The notes beneath the pieces were generated by a model that saw only the letters and a program-made list of their open reading frames with translations, was not told where the DNA came from and did no database searches. Position numbers and translations under genes: made by a program. DNA of 64,000 nt from the NCBI RefSeq assembly GCF_014697355.1, contig NZ_JACJRQ010000034.1:1-64000 (forward strand), read 5' to 3'. This stretch comes from Nostoc calcicola FACHB-3891 (GTDB taxonomy: Bacteria > Cyanobacteriota > Cyanobacteriia > Cyanobacteriales > Nostocaceae). Below are positions 51,596 to 60,270 of this stretch, one piece after another; positions within the stretch are counted from its first letter, which is position 1; each line of letters opens with the position of its first letter.

Positions 51596-53593
51596 TTAGG
51601 GCGGTGAGTATGTCAAAAATTCTGGTAGTTCTATCCAAAAGCGACTACCTTGGGAGACTTCTGACTCCATACCTAATTGTCCGCCCATGCGTTCAATGCC
51701 TTTACGGACGATCGCTAATCCGATTCCTGTGCCAGGGTAGGCTTCGATGCTGTGTAGACGCTCGAAAACACCAAAAATCCGCTCCCAATGCTGTGGTAAG
51801 ATGCCTATGCCATTGTCTTCTACCCACAAACGCACCCAGGGTTCGCGGCGTTCTGCCCATATTCTGACTTGGGGTTGAATTCCAGGAGCTACAAACTTGA
51901 TGGCATTGGTTATGAGATTTGTGATAATTTGCTCCACGGTGCGGTAATTTCCCACAACTTCCAAGAGAGGTTCTGCAATTGTCACTTGGGCTTGCTTTTG
52001 TTGCAGAGATACTTCTAATTGTGTCACCACTTGCTTGACTAGGGAGTTGAGGTTTATTGGTTGCACTGGCAAATCAATGCGACTCAAGCGGCTGTATTCT
52101 AATAAATCTACCAGTAGGTTGTCCATGCGGTCTACGTTACTGGCAATGCGATAAAGTAAATCTTGCCCGCCTGAATTCAATACGGTTTCGTAGTCTTCTA
52201 AAAGAATAGTGGCAAATCCCCGGATGGCACGTAGAGGTTCTTGTAAGTCGTGGGAGATGGAGTAGGCAAAGGCTTCTAAGGCGCTGTTGGCTTCTTCAAG
52301 TTGTTGTGTACGGTTGTGAACTAGTTGTTCTAGTTGTTCGGTGTAGCGCTGCAATTGTTCGCGCAAGCGGGATTGCTGGATGGCGATCGCTAACTGATTT
52401 GCCACCTCGCGGGCAATTTCCACATCTTCTTCAGTTAATGACCACGGTTGAATTACTCCCACATTCAAGGAACCGATTAGCTGTTGTTGAGCAATTACAG
52501 GTACATTCATAATTAAGCGAATGCCTTGATCGAACAACTGCTGTTGAACGCGATAAGTTCTGGGATGATCGGCGAGGTTTTCAATCATCATCACCTGATT
52601 TTGTTGCAAGTTTTCAATGTTGCCAAAATCATGTAATGAGAAAGTTTCACCGATGGCAAAGCCAATGCGATCGCTAGACTGAACTGCTAAGACGGTGGCT
52701 TGTTGATTTTCCCAATCAAACAACGTCACATCTAATAATTGACAAGGAAGTAAAGGATAAGTCGAAGCTAAAGCAGCTTTGGCAATTCCGGTGGTAGAGA
52801 TTGCCCCCAAAATCGACCGATCTAACTCCTGGAGAGTCTGTAATCTTGTCGCATAGCGTTTTAGTGCTTCTTCTGAGCGTTTGCGCCCGGTAATGTCTTC
52901 CACCAGCCCATCGATTACCTCTTCTTCATTAGTAATATTGAGAGTTTCATTCACAGATACCCATATATAACTACCATCTATTCTACGTATTCTTAATTCT
53001 CGTTCTCGTCTTTTCTCTGGTGTAATATCTCCAGTTCGAGAAAAAATCTCATTAAAGCTACTATTAGCCTGGATTTCTTCTAAAGAATTAAGTCTGAGAA
53101 GTCTAAGAAATGCACTGTTAACTTCCAACAGTTGTCCGTCGGGAATTGCCCGAAATACGCCGACATTTAATTGGTTGAGTAGAGATTGCAGGCGGTTCTC
53201 TAAAAAGCTAGCTCTTTGCCGAGTTTGGTTGCGTTCTAACACAGACCTCACCGTTGCGGATAAACGAACTAAGTGCCTGGGTGACTTCAGGATGTAATCA
53301 TCAAGTCCGCTTTTCATGGACTCAACGGCTATTTCCTGATTGCCTGTATTTGTAAACATAATTACGGGGCGATCGGGATAGCGATTTTTCAAGAGATGCA
53401 ATATTTCTAAACCGTTGTTCCAACGCAGTTGATAATCGGTGATTGTCAAATCAAAACGACCTGCTACCAGTGCTTGCTCAAAGTTTTCTGGTTCACCCAC
53501 TTCCTCTATTTCTACATCAGGAAATTCCCGCCGCATCTCCCGGATAATCATGAAACGGTCGTTTGGATTGTCGTCAATAATCAGAATTTGCAT
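51596..53593 (-). CDS. Hybrid sensor: receiver-PAS-GAF-histidine kinase
   Basis: This 665-residue cytosolic protein has an N-terminal receiver domain (Asp in LTITDYQL near 58; VIMFTNTG; Lys in YILKSP), a PAS domain (about 135-245, ITGRKRSEEAL), a GAF domain (about 260-405), a coiled coil, and HisKA (ISHDLQEPLRAIRGF, His near 447). The HATPase domain has N (NLITNAIKF), G1 (VEDNGIGI) and G2 (GTGIGLAIVRKG). The GAF domain lacks the conserved Cys-His of bilin-binding phytochromes, so light sensing is not indicated. The kinase core is closely related to that of the protein at 54372-55592, suggesting duplication. Confidence 0.92.
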   Translation of the reverse strand: MQILIIDDNPNDRFMIIREMRREFPDVEIEEVGEPENFEQALVAGRFDLTITDYQLRWNNGLEILHLLKNRYPDRPVIMFTNTGNQEIAVESMKSGLDDYILKSPRHLVRLSATVRSVLERNQTRQRASFLENRLQSLLNQLNVGVFRAIPDGQLLEVNSAFLRLLRLNSLEEIQANSSFNEIFSRTGDITPEKRRERELRIRRIDGSYIWVSVNETLNITNEEEVIDGLVEDITGRKRSEEALKRYATRLQTLQELDRSILGAISTTGIAKAALASTYPLLPCQLLDVTLFDWENQQATVLAVQSSDRIGFAIGETFSLHDFGNIENLQQNQVMMIENLADHPRTYRVQQQLFDQGIRLIMNVPVIAQQQLIGSLNVGVIQPWSLTEEDVEIAREVANQLAIAIQQSRLREQLQRYTEQLEQLVHNRTQQLEEANSALEAFAYSISHDLQEPLRAIRGFATILLEDYETVLNSGGQDLLYRIASNVDRMDNLLVDLLEYSRLSRIDLPVQPINLNSLVKQVVTQLEVSLQQKQAQVTIAEPLLEVVGNYRTVEQIITNLITNAIKFVAPGIQPQVRIWAERREPWVRLWVEDNGIGILPQHWERIFGVFERLHSIEAYPGTGIGLAIVRKGIERMGGQLGMESEVSQGSRFWIELPEFLTYSPP

Positions 53594-53922
53594 GGGAAGC
53601 CAAAATTAATGCTTGAGAAGCTCTAAGTGCAGAATCCCTACTAAGGAAAGTTGATTTCAGAACTTGCAACTTTTATCTGTTAGGAATGTAATGCGTAATT
53701 TGAAATCTTTCAGTACACCGTCATTGCTTCAATCCCACGCTTTTAAACGTGGGTTCCCAACTGAGCCTCCTGCCTCCAGCATAGCTGCCTTCTGAACTGT
53801 TGCGATAGAGTGTAGAGAAATTCTACCTTTACTAAAACCGCCAATAAAACAGAGCTTGTATTTAGGATGTATTGCCAAAGATCCGCGTTTAAATATTAAT
53901 TAACCTTTTCTAGGCTAAACCA
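53594..53922. other. Intergenic region with IS-end-like hairpin
   Basis: These 329 bases lie between two signalling genes. CCCACG (53734-53739) pairs with CGTGGG (53748-53753), an element resembling the hairpins of IS200/IS605 right ends (ATCCCACGC...CGTGGG). No gene is supported. Confidence 0.5.
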
Positions 53923-54375
53923 TTAATCAGTGTAAACCAACGGCTGTTGATTTAAATTCAGCCAGTAGGCATCAAGTAACTTTATCATTGCAGTCAAATC
54001 ACTGAATGCCACAGGTTTAACTAAATAGGAATTTACACCCAAATCATAAGCTTTATGAACATCGGTTCTTTGCTTAGAAGTCGTTAGTACAACGACCGGT
54101 AGCCGTCTGAGTTCAGTTTGCTGTTTGAGCCACTCCAAAACCTCAAACCCAGATTTTCGGGGCATTTTCAGGTCTAACAAAACGAGTATTGGTAAAGGGT
54201 AGCGTTCTCGATCGGCATATTCTCCTTCACCACAGAGGTAAGAAATAGCGGCTTCTCCGTTGCTGACAACTTGTAGGGGTTGCATCAGATTAGCTTTGCG
54301 TAAAGCACGACGAATTAACAAAACTTGATCGGAATCGTCTTCTGCTAGTAAGATTGTCTGCTGTTCTATGTTCAT
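53923..54375 (-). CDS. Single-domain response regulator (Rcp1-like)
   Basis: This 150-residue receiver protein has the acidic pair in LLAEDDSD, phospho-acceptor Asp68 (LLDLKMPRKSG), Thr in VVLTTSKQ and Lys in SYLVKPV. There is no output domain. Its start overlaps the stop of the histidine kinase by four bases (ATGA), so kinase and regulator form a pair. Such regulators act by binding partner proteins or in phosphorelays. Confidence 0.93.
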   Translation of the reverse strand: MNIEQQTILLAEDDSDQVLLIRRALRKANLMQPLQVVSNGEAAISYLCGEGEYADRERYPLPILVLLDLKMPRKSGFEVLEWLKQQTELRRLPVVVLTTSKQRTDVHKAYDLGVNSYLVKPVAFSDLTAMIKLLDAYWLNLNQQPLVYTD

Positions 54376-55592
54376 GTTTTCATGGGAAGTTTTTGTAATT
54401 CAATCCAAAAGCGGCTGCCTTGACCTACTATTGACTCTACACCGACCTGTCCCCCCATACGCTCAACACCTTTGCGGACAATTGCCAAACCAATGCCAGA
54501 ACCAGGATAACTCTCTTGAGTATGTAATCTTTCAAATACGTTGAAAATTCGCTGCTGATGTTCTGGTGCAATGCCAATACCGTTATCTTCTACCCAGAGG
54601 CGAATGGAAGACGTGGGGGATGAGGGAGTATTTTCTCCCTTATCTCCCCCTACTCCCTCATCTCCCCCCTCTTCCCCTACGATTTCTGCCCATACACGAA
54701 TTTGAGGTTGCTTATTAGGGGGGACAAATTTAATGGCGTTACTCAGCAGGTTTACAAGTACTTGTACTAAAATTGTGCGATGACCTGTAATTTCTGGAAG
54801 CGGTTGTTGTAGGTTTACTTGAACTTGTTGCGATGGGCTACACCCTGCCTTTGGCGATCGCAATTCTACTTCTAGTTGGTTGATGGCTTCTGTAACAATA
54901 TCTGTCAGATCGAGTACACGCAGCTTAATTTCTACCCGACTCAAGCGCGAGTAGTCAAGTAGGTCTTGAATTAGTCCATCCATCCGTTCAGCAGAGGCGA
55001 CAATTCTTTGGATATAATCAAGGCCCTCGCTGTCTAAGCGATCGCTATAATCTTCCTGTAGTGCTTGAGCTAAGCCTTGCATCGCTCGCAAAGGAGCGCG
55101 TAAGTCATGGGAAACTGAATAACCAAAGGTTTCAAGTTGTTTGTTGGCTTCAACTAAGGCAGCTGTGCGTTCGGCGACTCGTTGCTCTAATTCGTTGGCA
55201 TAGTTCTGCACCGCCTCTGCCATTTCACGATAGCCAGTTTCACTTTCTCGCAGTTTTAACTCTGTGCGTCTCCAAGCAGCATTCAATTCGCTAGTTAGCA
55301 TCGATACAATCACAAATAACCCCAAGCGGATAAAGCCATCCAGGGTTAAAATACTCAGTGAATAAGTTGGTGGTAAGAAAAAGTAAGTGATAGCCAAGCT
55401 ACACAGGAGAGTCGCCAGTAAACTTGAGCCGCGAGTTCCATACCACGAACTCAGCACCACAGCGGCAAAAAACACAGAAAACGTAATGTTCTCTAACAGT
55501 GGCGATACAAATAGAGAAAATAACAGTGCTAAACCGCTGGTGAGTACAGCGATACCGTAGCTTTTTTGCCAGGAACGGTTTTTACTCTGCAT
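54372..55592 (-). CDS. Membrane sensor histidine kinase (DUF4118/KdpD-like membrane domain)
   Basis: This 406-residue kinase has four hydrophobic helices in residues 12-105 (KdpD-like DUF4118), a coiled coil, and HisKA with His162 in VSHDLRAPLRAM. The HATPase domain has NLLSNAIKF, VEDNGIGI and GSGIGLAIVRKG. Against the related kinase at 51596-53593 it has two extra stretches: RSPKAGCSPS (near residue 250) and a Gly/Glu-rich piece at residues about 302-328 (GEEGGDEGVGGDKGEN...). Both are translated repeat DNA inserted in frame. The second lies just before the G1 box and may affect nucleotide binding. It is co-transcribed with the response regulator. Confidence 0.93.
   Translation of the reverse strand: MQSKNRSWQKSYGIAVLTSGLALLFSLFVSPLLENITFSVFFAAVVLSSWYGTRGSSLLATLLCSLAITYFFLPPTYSLSILTLDGFIRLGLFVIVSMLTSELNAAWRRTELKLRESETGYREMAEAVQNYANELEQRVAERTAALVEANKQLETFGYSVSHDLRAPLRAMQGLAQALQEDYSDRLDSEGLDYIQRIVASAERMDGLIQDLLDYSRLSRVEIKLRVLDLTDIVTEAINQLEVELRSPKAGCSPSQQVQVNLQQPLPEITGHRTILVQVLVNLLSNAIKFVPPNKQPQIRVWAEIVGEEGGDEGVGGDKGENTPSSPTSSIRLWVEDNGIGIAPEHQQRIFNVFERLHTQESYPGSGIGLAIVRKGVERMGGQVGVESIVGQGSRFWIELQKLPMKT
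54607..54690. repeat. In-frame insertion of a repeat tract in the histidine kinase gene
   Basis: TCTCCC/CTCCCT-type units in opposite orientations (GGGGGATGAGGGAG on one side and CTCCCCCTACTCCCTCATC on the other) form a potential hairpin inside the HATPase domain coding region. Its extra length relative to the paralogue is about 20 codons, keeping the frame. Confidence 0.8.
54831..54861. repeat. In-frame small dispersed repeat in the histidine kinase gene
   Basis: CGATGGGCTACACCCTGCCT followed by TTGGCGATCGC encodes SPKAGCSPS and has no counterpart in the paralogous kinase. Its GGGCTAC/GCCTTTGGCG words recur in dispersed repeats of the window. Confidence 0.65.
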
Positions 55593-56166
55593 TAGTCACC
55601 TCCTGATATTAATTAGGATGCAGGGGGTGGGGAAAGGAAAAGCGGCCAAAACACGGCATTTCTGGTATTGGCATTTTATATTTAATTATAAAAAAGCTTA
55701 GCTGAAAACCCGTGAGTTCTGTCTATCTGTACAACGGCTATGGCATCTCTCCATCGTTCTGTTGCCCAATTTTGGAGGTCTGTGAAATTTTCCAACTTCA
55801 TAACCTGAATCTACCGTACCGCTTTTTGACTTTATAAAAATGTTGGTAATGATTCCAAATTATAATTACTACTTTTGTAGTAGCAAAATATTGCCAAACT
55901 CAGACTATTGAAAGAATATAAATAATTCAATTTCAACTAAAACTTTAAAGAATATATAGCAGTCCTAAATCATTTGTGAAAATTATATATCTCTTTTTTC
56001 TTTCTTCTCTTTGCGTCCTTGGCGTTCTTGGCGGTTCGTTTCCTTATCTATGTTTTTCACAACTCATTTAGGATCGCTATAAGAGTTTAGACAAATAAAT
56101 TTGTTCAAGCTTTTATGAGTAAAAACAAAAAACCATACAACAAGCACAAAAAGTAATGTAATCGTG
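55593..56166. other. Intergenic region with dispersed repeat
   Basis: No gene is supported. A copy of the CTTTCTTCTCTTTGCGTCC...GGCGGTTCGTT repeat occupies about 55990-56041 and relates to those at 50168-50310. The rest is AT-rich DNA, presumably with promoters for the divergent kinase and SRPBCC genes. Confidence 0.6.
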
Positions 56167-56694
56167 ATGAACCAACGGATCAAAGTTGAAAAGACGGTAA
56201 CCATTAACAAAGCAGCGGAAGAACTTTACCGATTTTGGCGTAACTTTGAAAACTTACCGCGTTTTATGAAGCATCTCCAAGAGGTGAAGGTATACGACGA
56301 GAAGCGAGATGTTGCAGGTAAGCTTGTGCGATCGCACTGGATTACCAAAGGATTCTTAGATGGAAGCCTAGAGTGGGATGTAGTCATCGTTGAAGATCGG
56401 GAAAATGAATTGATTGCTTGGGCTTCTGTTGAAGGCGCAACAATTGAAAACTCTGGTTTAGTGAACTTCAAGTCCGCGCCAGCTAATCGTGGTACTGAGG
56501 TGAAAGTAGTCAGGGAATATAACCCGCCTGGTGGTGTGATTGGAGCTGCATTAGCAAAGCCTATGGTAGACATCGCCAAACTCTTTGGTGAAGACCCAAA
56601 ACACAATCTCACAGAAGATTTACGCCACTTCAAAATGCTGATGGAAGCAGGTGAAATTGCCACAACAGAAGGTCAACCAAGAGGTAGAGGGTGA
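56167..56694 (+). CDS. SRPBCC (polyketide cyclase/START-like) family protein
   Basis: This protein of 175 residues begins MNQRIKVEKTVTINKAAEELYRFWRNFENLPRFM, the typical start of this SRPBCC subgroup, continues with LEWDVVIVEDRENELIAWASV and NRGTEVKVVREYNPPGG, and ends with a long helix (EDLRHFKMLMEAGEIATTEGQPRGRG). A GTG three bases upstream is an alternative start. Members bind small hydrophobic ligands. In related cyanobacteria a zinc-dependent alcohol dehydrogenase often follows; here only its remnant remains. Confidence 0.9.
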   Translation: MNQRIKVEKTVTINKAAEELYRFWRNFENLPRFMKHLQEVKVYDEKRDVAGKLVRSHWITKGFLDGSLEWDVVIVEDRENELIAWASVEGATIENSGLVNFKSAPANRGTEVKVVREYNPPGGVIGAALAKPMVDIAKLFGEDPKHNLTEDLRHFKMLMEAGEIATTEGQPRGRG

Positions 56695-56732
56695 TATTTA
56701 TTTCATTGGGAATTGGACAAATGACAACTTAA

Positions 56733-56900
56733 ATGCACAACGTTCGAGAAGCCCTCAAAGAAATGACGGGTGGCCGCAGGCCGGATGCTTGTATGCTTGT
56801 ATTAATGCTGTGGGAATGGAAGCACACGGTATGGATTTGGATTACTTGTACGACCAAGTGAAACAAGCAGTACGTCTGGAAACAGACCGACCAATTGTCC
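56733..56900 (+). pseudogene. Remnant of a zinc-dependent (formaldehyde-type) alcohol dehydrogenase gene
   Basis: The frame NVREALKEMTGGR.PDACINAVGMEAHGMDLDYLYDQVKQAVRLETDRPIV matches the middle of glutathione-independent formaldehyde-type dehydrogenases. It is broken by an 8-base tandem duplication, GCTTGTAT at 56787-56794 and 56795-56802; removing one copy restores the frame (DACINAVG). The N-terminal two-thirds and C-terminal end are missing, and the similarity stops abruptly after about 56900. It starts 39 bases after the SRPBCC gene. Confidence 0.85.
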
Positions 56901-57635
56901 AGGAGTCCCGTTTAAAAACTGGAGTTTCTGTCTTTAATTCATTTTCTTGTCGTCAACTCACCCGCCATTCATCCCACGCTGCACGAAGTGAGAGACGTGG
57001 GGCTTCTGTCGGTTCAAGCTAAATATCAAAGAATCCTGATGGATCGTTTGATGGCTTTTGCGTCATGTGTGATGCTTTATAACGCTGCGTGTACCTCACG
57101 AACCTTTTTATTTTTCTGTGCTGCCCCAATTTATTGAGCCGATACGCAAATTATCTCTAAAAATGTGAAGACTTTATAAACTGAGGTATTTACATACACA
57201 TTCATTCGCCAATAATGTGAAGAAGATGCAAAGATAGCTCTTTAAATCTAGACATTTAAGTAAATATTCAGTATATAGTTATTGGTTGTCCTAGATAGCT
57301 AAATAAGGGCTACTTGCTAGTTGGTCAACAGGGTGAATTTTTAAAGAAAAATTGCTATCCCTCAAGAGGAACATAGACATAACACTATGCCGAACTATGC
57401 CAAGAATGTTCAACTTTAACAAGTCATGTGTGGCATAAAACGGCACTAAGTAGGTCAGCGTAAATAATTATTGTTGGGGTAACGCAGTTCTTGCTGGGAG
57501 GGAGGAGCAGGGGGAGAAAAAGTTTGAGCATTATTTACTTTTCTTTACACAGTTTGGTTTTATTGCACCGACTTACTTAACTGCAAATTAATAACTTAAC
57601 AGTTACTGAAAAATCGATTCAGGTAGATAAAAGTT
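56901..57635. other. Intergenic region with an IS605-end-like hairpin
   Basis: ATCCCACG (56971-56978) and CGTGGGGCTTCTGTC (from 56996) enclose a 17-base loop and resemble the right end of an IS200/IS605 element. The transposase gene is absent. Further right there is no gene until the RTX protein. Bases 57580-57630 resemble the upstream region of the second RTX gene. Confidence 0.5.
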
Positions 57636-59810
57636 ATGGCAATTATCGATGGCACCAACGGTAATGATGTCCTCAATGGGACAACGAGTGATGATCTGAT
57701 TAATGGTTTAGCAGGTGACGATACTTTAGATGGTAACGGAGGCAACGATACCCTCAAAGGTGGTGCAAATGAAGACTACTTGTATGCTAACTTTTCAACC
57801 GGCAATAATCTGCTTTCTGCGGGCGATGGTAATGATTCTCTTGACACCTCTGGCTACTTCGACGCCGAGCAAGTAGTCTATTATTACACCACAGGTAAGA
57901 ACACCCTTAAAGGTGGCGCTGGTAACGATGAATTAGATGCTAGCTTTTCAACAGGCAATAACCTGCTCTCTGGAGGCGATGGCAATGATTCTCTCTTTGC
58001 CTCTACAACCACAGGTAAGAACACACTCATTGGTGGCACTGGTGACGATTACTTAAATGTTGACTCTTCATCAGGCGATAACCTGCTCTCTGGAGGCGAT
58101 GGCAATGATTCTCTCTTTGCCTCTTACGAATACGATACATTTTACATTAGCGATCTCAGAGCATCTGGTGATAACACCCTTAACGGTGGCGCTGGTAACG
58201 ATTATTTGAGTGTTGCCAGTTCAACAGGTAATAGCTTAGTCTTTGGGGGCGATGGCAATGATACTCTCGTTGGCTCTGACGAAAGCTACGACGGCAATGC
58301 TATCTTGACTGGTGGCTCAGGCAAGGATAAATTTGTTTTCCAGGGTAACTGGAGCAGTGGTACCATCACCATTACCGATTTTAGTGGCATTGGCAAAGGC
58401 TCAAACCCATCAGCAGCAGTGATTGCCGAATTGGATACGTTGCAATTTACAGGATATGAATTAACTGCGAGAAATCTGCTATTAGCTCAAAATGGTAACA
58501 ACTTAGAAATCACCTTTGACCGGAGGTTTGGTTCCAAACTAGTCCTGCAAAACTTTGCCTTGGAAAACTTAGATAATTTAGCCCAGGTTGGCAATATCCT
58601 ATTTGATGGGCAAACTAGCATCACCGACAGCTTTGATGTTTTTAATGCCAACTCTACCCAAAGCACAATCTTCAATAAGAATACAGTCACCTTCCTTAAT
58701 GACCTCTCCAACAATGTCAACGGCTTTAACGATTCAGATGATGTCATTAATGGTCAGGGGGGCGATGACATCATTGACGGCAAAAGTGGCAAGGACTTGC
58801 TGCGGGGTGGTGCAGGCAATGATACTCTCATTGGTGGTACTGGTGACGATGTTCTATCGGATGATTCTAATTCTGATTTAACAGGTAATAATTTGCTTTT
58901 TGGGGGCGATGGTAATGATTCTCTTTCAACCTCTGGTTCATTAGTCGGAAGCTACGTCACACCATACATTTTCTCTGGTTATTCGTCTGGGAATAACACC
59001 CTCAACGGTGGTGCTGGTAACGATAGCTTGAGTGTTAATTTTTCAACAGGTGATAACCTGCTCTCTGGGGATGATGGCAATGATTATCTCACAGCTTCTG
59101 GCTTCTGGGACTATGACATACCAGACCTTCACTATCCCGCCTCTGGCAATAATACCCTCAACGGTGGTGCTGGTAACGATTACTTGAATATTGACTATTC
59201 AGAAGGCGATAATCTGCTGTTTGGGGGCGATGGCAATGATTCTCTCACAGCCTCTGGTACATCATTAGACTACGTTTACGGAGCCTATGCCGCCTCTGGC
59301 AATAACACTCTCAACGGTGGCGCTGGTAACGATTTGTTGAATATTGACTATTCATCAGGGGATAACCTGCTGTTTGGGGGCGATGGCAATGATTTGCTCT
59401 TTGCCATAGATGCCTTAGGGAATAACGCCCTTGATGGTGGCAATGGCAATGACATCCTCATCGGTGGGCAAGGTAATGATAGCCTTTATGGAGGCAATGG
59501 TAATGATGCTTTTGTTTTCAATAGTTACAATCTAGGCATTGACACTATTTATGACTTTAACGCCACTAATGAACTGATTCAGGTATCGGCTGCTGGTTTT
59601 GGTGGCAGGTTATCAAGACCTTCACTTTCAGCGAATCAGTTTACCTTGGGAACATCTGCAACGACAAGCAATCAACGATTTATCTATGACAATGTTACAG
59701 GTGGATTGTACTTTGACCGTGATGGCAGTGCGGCTGCTTTTACTCAGGTAAAATTTGCACAACTATCTTCTGGATTGTCACTAACTGAAAACAACTTTGT
59801 GGTTGTTTAA
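57636..59810 (+). CDS. RTX (hemolysin-type calcium-binding) repeat protein
   Basis: This 724-residue protein consists largely of GGxGxDxLx nonapeptides, which fold into a calcium-binding beta roll on secretion. Two repeat blocks (about 1-215 and 365-640) flank a non-repeat region (about 225-330: GSGKDKFVFQGNWSSGTITITDF...LVLQNFALENLDNL). There is no N-terminal signal. The C-terminus (YDNVTGGLYFDRDG...LSSGLSLTENNFVVV) matches the export end of cyanobacterial RTX proteins, so type I secretion is expected, but no type I transporter gene is in the window. No enzyme domain is visible; an extracellular or cell-surface structural role is likely. A paralogue follows. Confidence 0.9.
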   Translation: MAIIDGTNGNDVLNGTTSDDLINGLAGDDTLDGNGGNDTLKGGANEDYLYANFSTGNNLLSAGDGNDSLDTSGYFDAEQVVYYYTTGKNTLKGGAGNDELDASFSTGNNLLSGGDGNDSLFASTTTGKNTLIGGTGDDYLNVDSSSGDNLLSGGDGNDSLFASYEYDTFYISDLRASGDNTLNGGAGNDYLSVASSTGNSLVFGGDGNDTLVGSDESYDGNAILTGGSGKDKFVFQGNWSSGTITITDFSGIGKGSNPSAAVIAELDTLQFTGYELTARNLLLAQNGNNLEITFDRRFGSKLVLQNFALENLDNLAQVGNILFDGQTSITDSFDVFNANSTQSTIFNKNTVTFLNDLSNNVNGFNDSDDVINGQGGDDIIDGKSGKDLLRGGAGNDTLIGGTGDDVLSDDSNSDLTGNNLLFGGDGNDSLSTSGSLVGSYVTPYIFSGYSSGNNTLNGGAGNDSLSVNFSTGDNLLSGDDGNDYLTASGFWDYDIPDLHYPASGNNTLNGGAGNDYLNIDYSEGDNLLFGGDGNDSLTASGTSLDYVYGAYAASGNNTLNGGAGNDLLNIDYSSGDNLLFGGDGNDLLFAIDALGNNALDGGNGNDILIGGQGNDSLYGGNGNDAFVFNSYNLGIDTIYDFNATNELIQVSAAGFGGRLSRPSLSANQFTLGTSATTSNQRFIYDNVTGGLYFDRDGSAAAFTQVKFAQLSSGLSLTENNFVVV

Positions 59811-60270
59811 TCTTTAATAGCGCTCTGCCGTTACTAAGCGTTACGGAACGGGAGGTGTCTATAATAGCACTTGCCATTCGATTGTTCCATAGGGGTATGG
59901 GAGCGCCAAGAGCGAATATTTCGGTTCGCTTCATTTCCTACGGTTACGACTGACAGCAATACAAAATAACAATTAACTATTTTGGGAAAGCAAGCACAAT
60001 TAGGATACTTCCGACTTAGATTGTCCTAGATATAGGAATCCGATTTGATTAATGAACATATTTGCGTATGGAGGGAACTCTTAACAGGAAAAAAGGAATT
60101 TAGGGGTGTACTGAGTTTTTTCACCAAATCAAATATGAGTCCTATAGTTAAATATAAAAGTATGCCGAAAACGTTAAATTTCAATGAGTTATTTGTGCTA
60201 TAAAACGCCACTAACTGCAAATTGACAATTTAAGTTACTGAAAAAATTGATTTAGGTAGGTAGTAAAGTT

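Noticed and set aside
51596..53593. Phytochrome-like photoreceptor because of the GAF domain
   Set aside because: The GAF segment lacks the bilin-binding Cys and its neighbouring His.
56651..57022. Open frame of 123 codons after the SRPBCC gene as a real protein
   Set aside because: It joins the SRPBCC tail, the dehydrogenase remnant after its frameshift and an IS-end-like sequence; no coherent protein results.
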